64,000 nucleotides of DNA. It comes from Theobroma cacao. Its lineage: Eukaryota; Streptophyta; Magnoliopsida; Malvales; Malvaceae. Where the stretch lies: positions 18,577,610 to 18,641,609 of the forward strand of contig NC_030855.1 in the NCBI RefSeq assembly GCF_000208745.1, read 5' to 3'. Made by a program: the position numbers and the translations under genes. Under the pieces are notes generated by a model. The model was not told where the DNA came from. It searched no databases and saw only the letters and a list, made by a program, of their open reading frames with translations. Each line of letters opens with the position of its first letter. Positions within the stretch are counted from its first letter, which is position 1. Shown here one piece after another: positions 1 through 11,759 of this stretch.

Positions 1-2484
1 GCCATTTCGTTGGCACTTCTAAGTATGTGCATGATGCGTCAGTTAGTGATGTTGTGCTGCAGTGAGGCGATCCGAAACAAGATTGGTCTCATTCTCCATC
101 TCCATGGCACTAAGTGGGGGTTTGTGATCTTTTTGACAACGTTGGATGAGTCACATTCAATGCTTAAAGCATGGGAAAATGACCATTTAGAGGCTGTAAG
201 AAACTCAGCAAGGTTGGAGTCAATAACACTAACTGATTTTGAGAATAGCATTTTAATCAAGCCTTCGCTGTCCCAGAGTATTTCATCGATCCCAACATCT
301 CTAAGGCATCCACTTATAGCCCTATCAATCTTGTATTTGAGGTGGTTAGGAAGGGGACAAGTACAAAGAACAGCAACAGGAGGTTGTTTCGATGTTGAAG
401 CAATGGAAGACAAACTTGGTGAGCGGAAGATATTCAAGTGAAAGGAGGTGAGGATGTCCCATTTTGCTTTAGCCCACCAGGTTATTCTCATATGGGCTAT
501 ATCAAAGACTTGGTTTCCGTCCCATTGCTTGTCGTTAAAGACGAGATCATTGTGGAAGAGCCAAATAGTCTAAATGATTGCGAAGAAGTTGAGCCTCCAT
601 AATGGCATTTTGCGAAGGGGAATGAGGGAGTTATTCCAAGCTTGGAAACAGACAGAAGGGTCTTAATGGCCGACCTAGTTAAAATTCCACAAATTACACC
701 ACTTTGCCTATATTAATCAAGTTTCTTGGCATGTAAAGAGGAGATTACTAACTGTTTCAAGGTGAGAATGGCATAAATAAAAGGCAGCTAACAGAAGTAG
801 TAAAGATCATACCCTTCTTTTAAAGTTCGGCTTTCACTATAATTTTACCCTTGGGAACCTGCTAGTAGAAGGTTTTCACTTTATGTGGAGTACCAGACCA
901 GTTTCCAAATGTCTGAAGTAGTTCCCTAATTGTCAGTGACGATATTACAGAAAGAGATGGAAGAGTATTTATTGCTAGGGGTGCTTTTCCAAACAAGTTT
1001 ATCATTGAAATTCTCACCAAGCGCACTACTGTTAATGATTGAGAGAAAGTCCTGCCATTGGTCAACCTCCCATCCCATAAGTGTTAGGCAGAGTTGGATG
1101 TTCCGTTGCCAAATATGATCAAACTAGTTTCCAAACTCTTGAACCACCCCTGTTTTGTTAGTAGAGAGGGCATAAATCCTTGGAAATAAGTTTTTGAGGG
1201 ACACATTGTGAATCCATCTGTCGTTCTAAAACTCTACACAATTGTCATTACCAATGTTGATTTTGAAGCTGGAATTAATTGTCGCATGGAACATGCTGGA
1301 TGAATTGAACGAGCTGACAATGTTTTTCTAGATTGTAAAGCACTTACTAGGTAGCTCTTAAAAGGGAAGAAGCTTTAACAAGCTACCTTTGGTCTTAGCA
1401 TTAATAAAGGACCTCCAAAAGCTGTCCGGTTCATTGTCGTAGCACCAAACTCATTTGTTAAGTAATGCTTGATCAAGAAGTTGAAAATTGAAAATCTCGA
1501 GACCACTTAAGGATTTTAGGATTTTAGAAGGCACACCGAATCTTAATTGACAAGGTGGATCTTTCACGAGCAAGATGTATCGTTCCAAAGGAATCTTATT
1601 TGCAATTTTTCCAAATTTTCTTCAACACCTACAAGGATTTGAAACATAGACATGGAATAGATTGGTAAACTAGTGAGAACCGATTTAAGAAAGGTGATTC
1701 AACCTCTAATTAAGAGATTTCTAGCTTTCTAACTTGTAAGGTGGCTTCTAGTTTGTCAATCACCGACTGCCATGCTCTAAGAGGACTTTGTTTTGCATTT
1801 AGTGGTAGGTCAAGATAAGAAGATGGTAATGTGTTAGTTTTGTAGCAGATAATATTTGCCCATTCAGCGAGGGTGCTTTGATCGATTCTAATGCCATATA
1901 AGAAACTTTTATGGAAGTTGATGCGCAAGTCAGAGATAATGTAAAAGCACCAGAAGATTGTTTTGACATTGACCAAGTTATCCGGATCTAGTTAGAGGGT
2001 AAACGTAGTGCCATTAGTGTATTGGAGATGAGAAATTTTCAACTTGCTATTGCTCACTTTGAATCCTTTGATAAGCCTCATGTCGGAAGCTTTGCTAACA
2101 AGAATGCTTAAGGCTTCCACAACCAAGTTAAGAAGAAATAGCGAAAATGAGTAGCCCTTCCTTAAGCCATGTTTCATATTAAATTGTCACGTCGGAGCTT
2201 TGTTAACAAAGACCAAAATATTTGTAGAAGAAATGCAAGCTTGGACCTAAGACCTCCATTTATTGCCAAAGCCCATTTTAACTCTGAAATCCCACCTTAA
2301 TGTAAATGCTAAGTTAAGAAAATCTTTAGATGAACATGTTGATTGTATGTTTGGAACATTCAAAACTATGTTTTAATCATGGAAAATTCTTGTTTTGATG
2401 CATTAAGATGATTTGATAAGTTTGATGTAAAAGGAATCCTATTGGACATGTTTCTAAAGTTTATTTTTGTTTACTAGAGCCTAT

Positions 2485-2705
2485 CTATCTAAGATGTTCT
2501 TCATCTATCAATAGATATAATCTAGAAAGGTTTACTAAAAGCTGCCTTGAAAAACATATATGGATAGATAACCAGATCTATCCATAGATAGCCAGATCTA
2601 TCCATAGATAGCCAGATCTATTGATAGATGACCCCCATTTATCAATAGATAGCAACTAAAAAGCTTTTAAAAGGACCTTGAAACCTATCTATCGATAGAT
2701 AATGT
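2485..2705. repeat. Cluster of TATCGATAGATA-type short repeats (left)
   Basis: Inside the solo LTR the near-palindromic motif CTATCNATAGATA recurs about eight times, including 'agatctatccatagatagc' twice in tandem. A second, smaller cluster lies near 4437-4550. Such TATCGATA-rich blocks are seen in several plant LTRs. Confidence 0.7.
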
Positions 2706-4436
2706 CGTTTTCACAAAAATAGAACGGGTAAAAATGTATTTTCACACCCCATACTACAAATATGTCACATTTTTCAAGGGTTGGCAACCCTCAGCTGCAT
2801 TTTGCAAGGTAAAACTCAATCTAAAACCCTTTCAACTCATTTTGAGCCAAAATCTTCGTTTTTTATGATTCTAAGCTTGTTTATGGGTTTTTTTTATATA
2901 ATATTTCTATGCTTTATAATCTTTAAAGCTTAGATTTCTAGAACTGAAATATTTGTTTTCATTCCCAGAAATTCTGTTTAGTGATAAAGCTTAAGGACTT
3001 GGGGTTTTTCTAATCATTTAAGCTCATATAAGGTAAAAGTACTGGATTTATAGGTTTTTAGCATGGGTTTTAAGTTAAATCTAGTTTTAGTCAAAAGTGA
3101 TTAAGATTTGAAAGTGCATAGAATGAATATTATGAGATTTTTATTCTAGGAAATGATTGTGATGATTGTTGTATGATAAGAACACTTGAAAACTCCATAA
3201 AATCTCGTTGAAACAGAGTCGTTATTGGAGCTAGGAATCAAATCTCTAATCAGGTGATTGGATACACCTTTTCATGTATTTTAATATGTAAAGCTAGCAT
3301 GATTTTTGTCGAAATGATTATTTATGCATGATGAAATATTGTTTCCATTGATGGTTTATAAAGAATTTAGTGTTCAAGGTTTTCCAATGGTTTTCAATGA
3401 GTATGAAATGGATTTGAAATGATTTATGATGTGAGAAGACAATGATTTTCAAATTATTTATGAATCTACTACATATGTAATATGTTACTATGTATTAGTT
3501 TTCAACAAGGGGGATAAGCCCTTTTTATGTTTGAATTCCATTCGATTATTCCTACTTTTCGACTAGTGTGGGTACAAGACATTATCCATGTTAATGTCTG
3601 AATGTTATGATGCACATGCTTGACATGATGTAGCATGTAAGATAATGTTGGATGCATGAGTCTTCATCCATGATCCTATGTATGAACATGATGATGCTAT
3701 GATTGTGGATGTATGAATTTCCACTTATGAGATAATGAAAAATATGACATATATGCGTATGATGTCTATATGTTGGAGGATGTATGATGTCCCTTCAAAG
3801 TTAAGAAATGAGATATAAGACATGAGTTGTATGTGTTAAGGAAGAATTCATGTACCCTATGGGTTAAGTATGAAAATGTGTACATGTATGAGAATGATTT
3901 ATGAAAATGTACATGTTTATGATGTAAGCTAAGGATGAGAATGATCATAAGCTTAAAAGATCTATGATGATTGTGGATGAGGCTGATGTGCCATTCATAT
4001 AGCTGTGATGGATGTTCACGCGAGGTGGACTAGATAGAGTGAGGACCTAGTCCACTACTTGTTTAAGTGGGGTGGGACCATTCATTAGTTCGTGGGTAAG
4101 GCCAATGTGCCATCCATGATAATACGCTAGAACCCAAGATAGTGAGGGTTTGTACCACTATTCGTCAGAATGGGGTGGACTCACTCACAATTAAAGATGT
4201 CAAGATAAATGGGATTAATGAGTCTAAGCTATGATTGAATGAGTATGAAAATGATCTGTTTACGATGAATGTTTATGTTATGATGTAACATCTGATGATG
4301 ATGTAATTCACACTAGATTGTGGTGATTTTTGGCTTGGTTAGATAGAACTTCAACTTAGGGAATGATCCCTTAAGATAAAAGAACATATGGAATGGTAAA
4401 GTGTAGGATTTTACCTAAAAAACAGAGTTTTAAAAG

Positions 4437-4550
4437 CTATCTATCGATACTTGGAGAACATCTATCAATAGATAGAAAACAGAAGCTTCAGGAAGCATTG
4501 TATGTCCCATTTATCGATAGATACCCTTATTTATTGATAGATGCAAGATA
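4437..4550. repeat. Cluster of TATCGATAGATA-type short repeats (right)
   Basis: The block reads CTATCTATCGATACTTG, ATCTATCAATAGATAG, TTTATCGATAGATAC and TTATTGATAGATGC. It is the same motif family as the cluster at 2485-2705, about 1.8 kb away in the same LTR. Confidence 0.65.
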
Positions 4551-7299
4551 GAATTGGATTATTATGCATGATTAAAGACTTTTCAAAGGCAAAAAGGTTT
4601 TTAAGGGTTATGTAAACCCACCTTCCATTCAAATGCTATTTAAAAAATATTTAAATACCAGGTTTCATGAACTTTATGATTAAATGGTTTATGAATGACA
4701 TGAGATTTCAAGTGCATGTTTACAAAATACTCTTCTCCTTAGTTTGTGCCTTTCCCCATATCCACTCATAAAGTCTTTGTGACTCACGTTATTTTCCTTC
4801 ACTATTTTTGTTATAGATTAGCAATAGCACTTTTAATAACAGTCAGTGTCATAGAGACATGATTTGCTCATCGTTTAATAGGTGATCTAGAAGCCACTTG
4901 CAACTTAAAGGTCGAGTCATGTTTTACAGATGAGTCGATTTTATTTATGTTTATGTTTATGGATAATGAATATGTTAATGATGATGTAGCCAATGTTTGG
5001 CATTTTATTTATGAATGTTATGTTATATGTGCAAAGGATGGCTTGAGAGCCTATATGGACACCCGAGGGTGTTGATAAATGTTTATATAATACTGTGTAT
5101 GAGATTATAGCACTCTGATTATATATGATATGTTTGCACTTACACTATTTATGTTGAGAAGTTCCATAACTGTGTAATGTTGCCTATGATTGCATGCATG
5201 TGATTTCAATGTATGTGTATGGATAGTCGAATGTATGCTTTCACACATGATTATAAATGCTTAATGAATAAATGGGATGAGGCTTGCTTGTGCCTAATGA
5301 GCTATACTTGTTTAGGTCCATGTGTCGATCATATCCCACCATAAAATGGGTTGTGACATTAATCATGACAAGATCAAGAAGGGACCAATCAACACAATCA
5401 AAGGCTTTTTCGAAGTTGATTTTAAAGAAGAAACACCCTTCTTATTTTTCTTCATGGAGTTAATAACTTCATTTGCAATTAAGACGTTACTAGAGACTTG
5501 CCATCCCTTAATGAATGTAAATTGGTTTAGGCTAATGATTTTACTAGCAACTTTTTGTAAAAGGTTGGCAAGGATTTTTGCGAGAATTTTGCAAACACTT
5601 TTGACAAGGCTTATGAGTTTATAGTCTTTGAGTAATTCTACATTGGCACACTTAGGCACAAGAGTGCAAAAAGGTGCATTAATTTTCTCATCGATGGAAT
5701 AAAAGTGGTAAAAAAACTATGGTACCTTTAAGATGTAGCCATTAACGCTTGAAGAAGTTGATATTGTAGCCATCGAGATTGAGAGCTTTATTCCCGTTGC
5801 AATCTTAGATGGTATCCTAAACTTCAACTTTTGAGAAAGGATTTTGCAACCAATTAGCGGATGCTGCAGATAATTGATGAAATTTGCAATTGAATTCACT
5901 CAGGTTAATGATAGGGTAAGAGCCACAGTGGGACTAAAAGTTAAAAGCTATCTTTTCTTTAAGAGTGAAAAGGGAGTTAATAGTGTTCCTACGAATAACG
6001 AGCTTTTTAATGAAGTTAGTGCACCTTTTGGTGGAGGCTGCCAAATAGAAGTACCTAGTATTGTGATCCCCTTTGAGGGACCACTTGATGTAAGATTTTT
6101 GCTATCATGAACGTTATTTTGCTCTATAGGGATCCCATAAATTACAACAAAGTTTCAAAATAAAAGCCCTTTTAGCTTAATCAACTACTCCCATCTATAT
6201 GTCAAGATCAATAGCGTGTATTTCCTCCTCCAAGTTCTTAATTTTCTATCTGATGTCCCTTTAATTTAGCCTTTGCCAGTTTTTAATGGTAGGTTTGAGA
6301 TCCCTTAATTTACACCAGATATTCAAGAATTCAAGATTATTAGCCGTAATGAAATTCCAAGCTTCCATGAACATTGGATTAAAGCTTTTGTCATCCAACT
6401 AGTAATTGAAGAGATGAAAAGGTTTTGGACCCCAATTTGTTGCATCAATAGCAATGGAGATAGGATGATGGTCTGATAATGATTTGCGAAGACATTTTTG
6501 GATAATGTCAGGAAATTCACTAAGTAGATCTATGGTGACCAAGAATTGCTTGAGACGATTGTAAGATGGAATGTCTTGATTGCTGCACTAGGTGAATGCA
6601 TTTATGGAGAAAGGTAAATTAGAAAAACCAGCATTGAAGGCAAAGATGTTGAAGTTCTTAATTACTAGGATGGAGGAAAAGTTACTTATTCTTTCACTTA
6701 AACTCATAATTGCATTATAATCTCCACCGAGGTACCATAGGACACTAAAATTTTTATGGGTAAATAATAAGTCATTCTATAGCCGAGCTCTTTTCCCCAT
6801 CGTCATTAAGTCCGTAAATGTTTCCAAATCGACATACAAAACCAGATGATTGAAATTTCCCAATGAGAAGAATAAGGTTTTTAGTAGTGATGACAACATC
6901 CAGTTCAAAAAAGCTGTCATTCCGTATAGAGACAAGGCCATTGAAAGCTGTCATTCTAGATACATAGTTGGTATTGTAGAAAGTGATTGGCCTACAGTGA
7001 TTCACATAGTCTAATGTCCAGAGTTGTGAGCTTAGTTTCCTACAAAAACAACATACAGGGGTTTCTTTGTAGAACTAAATTTTTTATTACTTTTTGTTTG
7101 ATAGAGTTATCCAATCCCCTAATGTTCCATGTAATGACACTCATTGTAAAGTAGAATTGCCAAATGGAGCTTCCTTGTTATTTTAGGCTGTTGACCATTG
7201 ACAATCCTCCCATTCAAAAGTTTCAATTGTATCCTTGACATAATTTTGGTTGGGCTCAAATTCTAGGCCAACTTCAGTACCTAATTGATAAATTTTGCA

Positions 7300-9366
7300 C
7301 ACTTCCTTCTTGATGAGGGAGTTTTGGTAGGCAACATTGGAGTCAGTAATATATTTTCCTTGAGCAAATATCTAGGCAATAGGGACAAGAATCGGACTTT
7401 TGCTATTAAAAGCTCTCTTTGTGCTAACGTTAGTTTTCGAGGCACTTACACAATTACTCACATATTTTTTAATGGTTTTAAGCTGTGTTTGAAGGGAAAA
7501 GTCGATAGATGGATCAACAATTCTGGCTGATTGGGAGATGAGAGTTAATTAATGAGTTAGGTATTTGTTGCGATTGGATTCGACGGATTGGGGCAGTTGG
7601 GTCAAAGCATTGGGGGGATAGGGGTTCAATTTTTGGGAAAAGGGGGGAATAATTAGGTTAAGATGTTTGGGCCGTAATTGGTGATGAATATGCTTGGAGA
7701 GGAATGTGAGTCTTACAGGGGCCCAATAAAAGGATGGGACTTAAGTCTTTGGGTGGGTTTATGGATAAAGGTGAGAGGGTTGGGTTTAGTAAGGATTCAA
7801 ATAGAGCAGTAGGCTTTAGGCTCTTATTTAGATTTAGGCTCATATGAGGTTCAAATAAATAAGTAGTGATGGCCCATTGAGGGGAATTTTTGAGGGCGAA
7901 AGGTTATTTAAGTTCAAATGGGAGATTTGACACAACCAGATGAGTGTTATCTTTTTCGAGATGTTAAGGATCTAATTATGGGAATGGTTGTTGGCCTAAA
8001 TTTAGCTCGTTGTTGTTACCTTTTTGCTCTTCCTCGTGCAATGAGCGAGCTCTTTGGCTAAGGGAAAAAGCATGGCTTGAGGTTGACTTGTAGACTGTTT
8101 TCAAGTTTTCTGTCAGATTTGCCTTGTTGGGCACATTCTCTGAGGACTCAAGGGAGGATGAATCGTGGAAAGGAAAGGGAGCAATGCTGAATGGTGGCAA
8201 ACAATTGGCGTTGGTGGGGATTGAGGGAATCTCTACAAGCTCAGCAACATTACCACTTTCTTAACCGAAGATGGAGGAATGGATTTTAAAGCATTTGCCA
8301 TTAGCATATGAGTATGAGTATGAGTGCTTTGCTAACTACTTCGATCGAAATAAGAACGAAGTCAAATCTTTCTCGTTTCAATGTTGATTTATGTGATTGG
8401 ATGTAATTACCTGAAGTGTTCTGCAATAGTCTAAAGAGTGAGTCATGCCAGAAGTGAAGTGGGATCTCCTCGAGTTTGACGCAGACTTAAAGGGGAAGAG
8501 AATGATGACTTGTTTCATAAAGGAAAATAGACGTAAACTAGGGGTTGAAAATTCTAGAGTGGGACCCAAGAAGATAGTTCCTCTCGTCAAGGTTGGCGAA
8601 AGTAACAAGAACAAATAGACCTTTTAAGGGGTGGACTCCAATTGGAATTCTTACAATGGTGAGACCTTTCTGAGCTACTCTGATGCTAGTTTCATTCCTT
8701 AGGAGTCCCACAGCACTCCTACATAACCATTCCATGTCTTTAGCAATAGTTGGGTTTGCATAGTGTAGGGTTTAGTGATTGAGTGTAGATGTGAGCTCAT
8801 AAATTGTTTGTTTGCCTTTGTCTAGTGTAATTGTAAGTTTAGAGGCTGCGTCACGATGTGTTTTGTTAATTGGGGTATTGAAGGCTTGGTTTGTGTGGAG
8901 TGGAGGGTTTTGAGTTTTGGATTACTTTTTTGTAGGTTCTGCCATCTCAAGTGGATATGGGTGGAAGGGTTTTCTTATGGGGTGGTTACATTGGGATGCT
9001 TTGTGGGCATCGTTTTTTATCTTTTTGGTCATGGGATGCTTTTCTCACTCTGATGGTTTAACCATTGATTAGTCTTAGATGACCGTATTTGATGGCATTG
9101 TGCATCTTGGCTAAATCTTTGTAACTTATGAATGCGAACCTGATACCTTTGACCCCTATCTGATGGTAGCTCACAAGTATGTAGATATCCATAACTTTAC
9201 CAAATGAGTTGAATAACTCTTTGAGTTTGTCCTAGGTAACACTGAGGCTAAGCTTGTCCACAAAAACAGTGTGCAACAAAGAGAGCCATCTATTCCGACC
9301 CCAAGCAGACTTACCACAGTCTCAGACTCGATCTCTGGAGTGATGACGTCGCCCTGTCTTCACCAT
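7300..9366 (-). pseudogene. LINE ORF1 (RRM-type nucleic-acid-binding protein), degenerate
   Basis: The likely start codon is at 9366 (MVKTGRRHH). It is followed by an RRM-like stretch at about 9290-9070, reading TVFVDKLS, then LKELFNSFGKVMDIYI, then GIRFAFISYKDLAKMHNAIK, interrupted by stops. Downstream at about 8735-8540 is a segment (WLCRSAVGLLRNE...IPIGVHPLKGLF) like the region after the RRM in plant LINE ORF1 proteins. A Ser-rich low-complexity part follows near 8200-7976. In this family ORF1 binds LINE RNA; here it is broken. The 3' limit is approximate. Confidence 0.72.
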
Positions 9367-9593
9367 GACTTCTAAAAGAAGAATGGGAAATTGAAACAAG
9401 AGAAAAAAAGACCATCAGTTATTTATATGTGCTTGCTTAATTATCATTGCGTAAATAGTTATTAGTTTAATATACAACCCTTATGTTTTATATATTCCAT
9501 TTTACTGTTTTAATTTTTGATGAAAAATTATTAAATGTTAATATTTTAAAATTTAAAATTTAATATAAAAGTAATTTGTTTATATATAATTTT

Positions 9594-9705
9594 CGGTAAA
9601 ATTTTTTTAGCCCTAAAATATAAAGTGTTTTTGAAAATAGCCCTTTAGATAATTTTAACTGTTTTTAGCCAAAAACTAAGATTTTGAGACAAAAATACCC
9701 TTAAT
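9594..9705 (+). repeat. MULE left terminal inverted repeat
   Basis: Matches the reverse complement of 23800-23913 with small indels. Corresponding blocks include AGCCCT/AACCCT, ATAAAGTGTTTTTGAAAATAG/ATAAGGTGATTTCAAAAATAA, CTGTTTTTAGCCAA/CTGTTTTTACCCAA and ACCCTTAA/TCCTTAA. The outer edge is next to the 9-mer TATAATTTT. Confidence 0.6.
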
Positions 9706-10259
9706 GAGGCCTCTTCATTGACACGCACTCTCATTCATGTGCATATTGGGGAAAACAAATCTACAAAGAATTTGTTCCTTTTAATTTTATGCAAAACACC
9801 CTTTTTTTTTTCGAGAAGCTTGTGCAAAACAAAATCTTGTTGCAAAATATAGTTTTTCTAATATCTTGGACATCGCCGTAAACAAAAACGTCGTGCATAT
9901 TACATGGCAGGTCTATTGAACTATCTTTTGACTGAAGGTCAGGATAGGAAAGTGTTTGACTAAGTTTACAATTATTACACAGTAAGTCAGTGAGTGAATG
10001 TCAATTTTTTTATGGGTTTACTGATTTTAATGCCACATTGGTTGAGAATGTGGTTTAGTGTTTTGTTGTTAAATGTGCATTACTGTATTCCATTGAAAAT
10101 GTGTTTTAGATAGTATGAGAAGGTTGATATTAAACTAAGCAACAAATCAATCGTGATGAATCCAAAGTTTCGAGAATTATGTGAAACCAAAAATCCCTGA
10201 TACGGTGGTGAATTGAAAGCAGAAAGATGTGAATCTAAAGGATGAACTAGTCATGCTAT

Positions 10260-10534
10260 AGCAGGCCATATGTGACACGACAGAGTTTAGAGTTTGTAAA
10301 ATGCCTGTGTGAGGATGTGACACACCGTGGTGTGAATATGTGACATGCCATGGTGAGCATATGTGACATGGTAGGGTTTAGAGTTTATGACATGCCATGG
10401 TGGGATTGTGTGACATAGCATGATGAGAATCTGTGACACGACATGTTGAAATCGTGTAAGACGACAAGGCGAGAATCTGTGACATGATAGGGTTTAGAGT
10501 TTGTGACACGCCATGGTGGGAATGTGTGAAATAG
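10260..10534 (+). repeat. MULE left subterminal tandem repeats (GTGACATGCCATGG type)
   Basis: Imperfect repeats of about 22-28 bp built around GTGACA(T/C)GCCATGGTG, with several copies also carrying GGGTTTAGAGTTT. Similar TTACATGCCATGTTC units occur near the other MULE end (23228-23365). Confidence 0.7.
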
Positions 10535-11102
10535 TGTCATGAGCCAACCTTGTATAAGACCATGATAGGGTAGAGTTGTATATGAGATTGAGTCTTTTGT
10601 ACTTATAAGGGAAATGTCCTTATTTCAAACAATGTAATGACTCGTGGTGACACCTCCAAAAATACTTGTTAAGTTTTTAGAGGGAAAGACCTTTTAGGAA
10701 AAGAATGTCCTCATTTTAAGCGTTGTAATGGCTACTGGTAGAATACTTGTAAAATCTTTTAATGGGGTGAGCAGTCGACGGATTGTTGGGCTGCTTCACT
10801 AGTAAAGGTATGTTTGTAGTGAATCATCTAGGGTTACCCCTATGGCTCGACGATGGCGTGTCTTGGTCCCTTTGTAATTAATTTCATATTAATAAAATAT
10901 TTTTCTTTTTTATGACTTAATGGTTGCATATATGGCATTCGATATGCCTTTTGATTTTGATGCGGGTTCTCTTAGTTTGATTTATTGTTATTATTAATGT
11001 TAGATCAGATATAATCGAGTATTGGTTAACTTGCATGGAAGCGTCCACTCAAGTGCCGCACGGACTATCGCAAACTTAGGCGAATGAGCATAGTTCGTGA
11101 TA
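10535..11102 (+). repeat. LTR of gypsy fragment A
   Basis: Homologous, in inverted orientation, to 14854-15431. It begins TGTCATGAG and ends TGATA just before the primer-binding site. The end was probably TGACA originally, with a C to T change; both copies have it. Confidence 0.72.
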
Positions 11103-11686
11103 GTTGGTATCAAAGCACGAGCGAGACGTGTTGATCAAAAGTGTAAAAATGGTGACCGCGGGTAGTGCACCAGAGGACCATCAGAGGATTGATAAGCTAG
11201 AGGTCGCGGTGGTCATAGTAAAAGCTCAGATGGTTTCACGTGAACGAATAGATGAAATTAAGACAGTTTAGTGGGAACTGTCTGAGATGATTAATACCCT
11301 CAGTGATGAGACCAGGAATGCATTGAGCACTCTCTAAGGCAAGATTGGAAAATTGAAAGCTTAGATAAATCATTTAGTTATTGCTGCAGGTAATGCCAGT
11401 GCAAATTCAAGAGATCGAGGTAAAGAGGCCAAAGTGTTGGAACCCATACTATACAAAGGGGTTTGAGATGCTAAGGAGTTGAAGAATTTTCTTTTTGAAA
11501 CGGAACAATATTTTCAAACTCTACGAACGGAGTCGAAAGAGGACAAAGTGGTGATGGCTTCAATGTATCTTGTTGGGGATGTAAAGTTGTGGTGGCGTTC
11601 CAAATTCATCAATGGTGAGTGTCGTATCAACACTTAGGCAGACCTAAAGCAGGAATTGAGGAACCAGCTACTTTGTGCGAATATAT
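10535..11686 (+). mobile_element. Ty3/gypsy fragment A: LTR, PBS and 5' part of gag (plus orientation)
   Basis: LTR 10535-11102 (568 bp) starts TGTCATGAGCC and ends GTTCGTGATA. A primer-binding site of initiator-Met type, TGGTATCAAAGC, lies at 11105-11116. gag starts at 11149 (MVTAGSAPEDHQ) and can be read with stops through KELKNFLFETEQYF and VKLWWRSKF to about 11686. There the element breaks off and joins fragment B, which runs in the opposite direction. By eye its LTR resembles that of fragment B only at roughly 85%, so the two may be separate old copies. Confidence 0.78.
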
Positions 11687-11710
11687 CACTCACCATCGAT
11701 GAATTTGGAA
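11598..11710. repeat. Inverted 24-bp repeats at the junction of gypsy fragments A and B
   Basis: 11598-11621 (TTCCAAATTCATCAATGGTG...) and 11687-11710 are reverse complements at 23 of 24 bases. The second copy is a scrap of gag inserted exactly where fragment A ends and the RNase H end of fragment B begins, a templated-filler junction. Confidence 0.8.
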
Positions 11711-11759
11711 GGTCGAATTCGTAACTCAAAGGGTGATCGCATCAAACTTACAACTATTG

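Larger units (their letters stand above)
2283..5358. mobile_element. Solo LTR, 3.08 kb, inserted in the LINE RT
   Basis: This block has no coding potential and exactly interrupts the LINE RT frame. It begins TCTGAAATCCCACC (first dinucleotide probably TG originally) and ends GGGTTGTGACA; the two ends are imperfect inverted complements, as in LTRs. The flanks are TTAAC (2278-2282) and TTAAT (5359-5363), a 5-bp target duplication with one mismatch. No internal gag-pol is present, so it looks like a solo LTR left by LTR-LTR recombination. The large size suggests a Ty3/gypsy family (inference). Two clusters of a TATCGATAGATA-type repeat lie inside. Confidence 0.72.
1..7144 (-). pseudogene. LINE ORF2 (endonuclease, reverse transcriptase, RNase H), broken
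   Basis: The start at 7144 reads MSVITWNIRGLDNS, the usual N terminus of plant LINE ORF2 (APE-type endonuclease). RT motifs follow at 5659-5340 (CANVELLKDYKLISLV, FIKGWQV, LIANEVI, KAFDCVDW), at 2280-1990 (KMGFGNKW, GLRKG, FLLNLVVEALS) and at 1976-1710 (INFHKS, YLDLPL). An RNase H domain lies at about 390-150 (DSEGLIKMLFSK, NLAEFL, IECDSSN). The RT catalytic box, normally F/YADD, reads YTNG near 1995, so both catalytic aspartates are gone. Stops and frameshifts occur throughout. The 3.08 kb solo LTR separates the two RT halves. Confidence 0.85.
1..9366 (-). mobile_element. Decayed LINE (L1-like) retrotransposon, truncated by left window edge
   Basis: A non-LTR retrotransposon on the minus strand. 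From its 5' side (high coordinates) it has an RRM-type ORF1, then ORF2 with endonuclease, reverse transcriptase and RNase H; the 3' end lies beyond base 1. Both ORFs carry many stops and frameshifts, so it cannot move on its own. A solo LTR at 2283-5358 splits the RT. Removing that LTR rejoins the LINE reading as ...FDCVDW.SLLDLVM then KMGFGNKW, the expected order for plant LINE RTs. About 6.3 kb of LINE is present. Family assignment rests on recognised motifs. Confidence 0.88.

Noticed and set aside
10..441. Plus-strand ORF of 143 aa at the left edge
   Set aside because: It is the opposite-strand shadow of the LINE RNase H region, which has recognisable motifs on the minus strand.
2485..4550. 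Short repeats considered as a CRISPR-like array
   Set aside because: Spacing is irregular, units are palindromic variants, and they lie inside a plant LTR.
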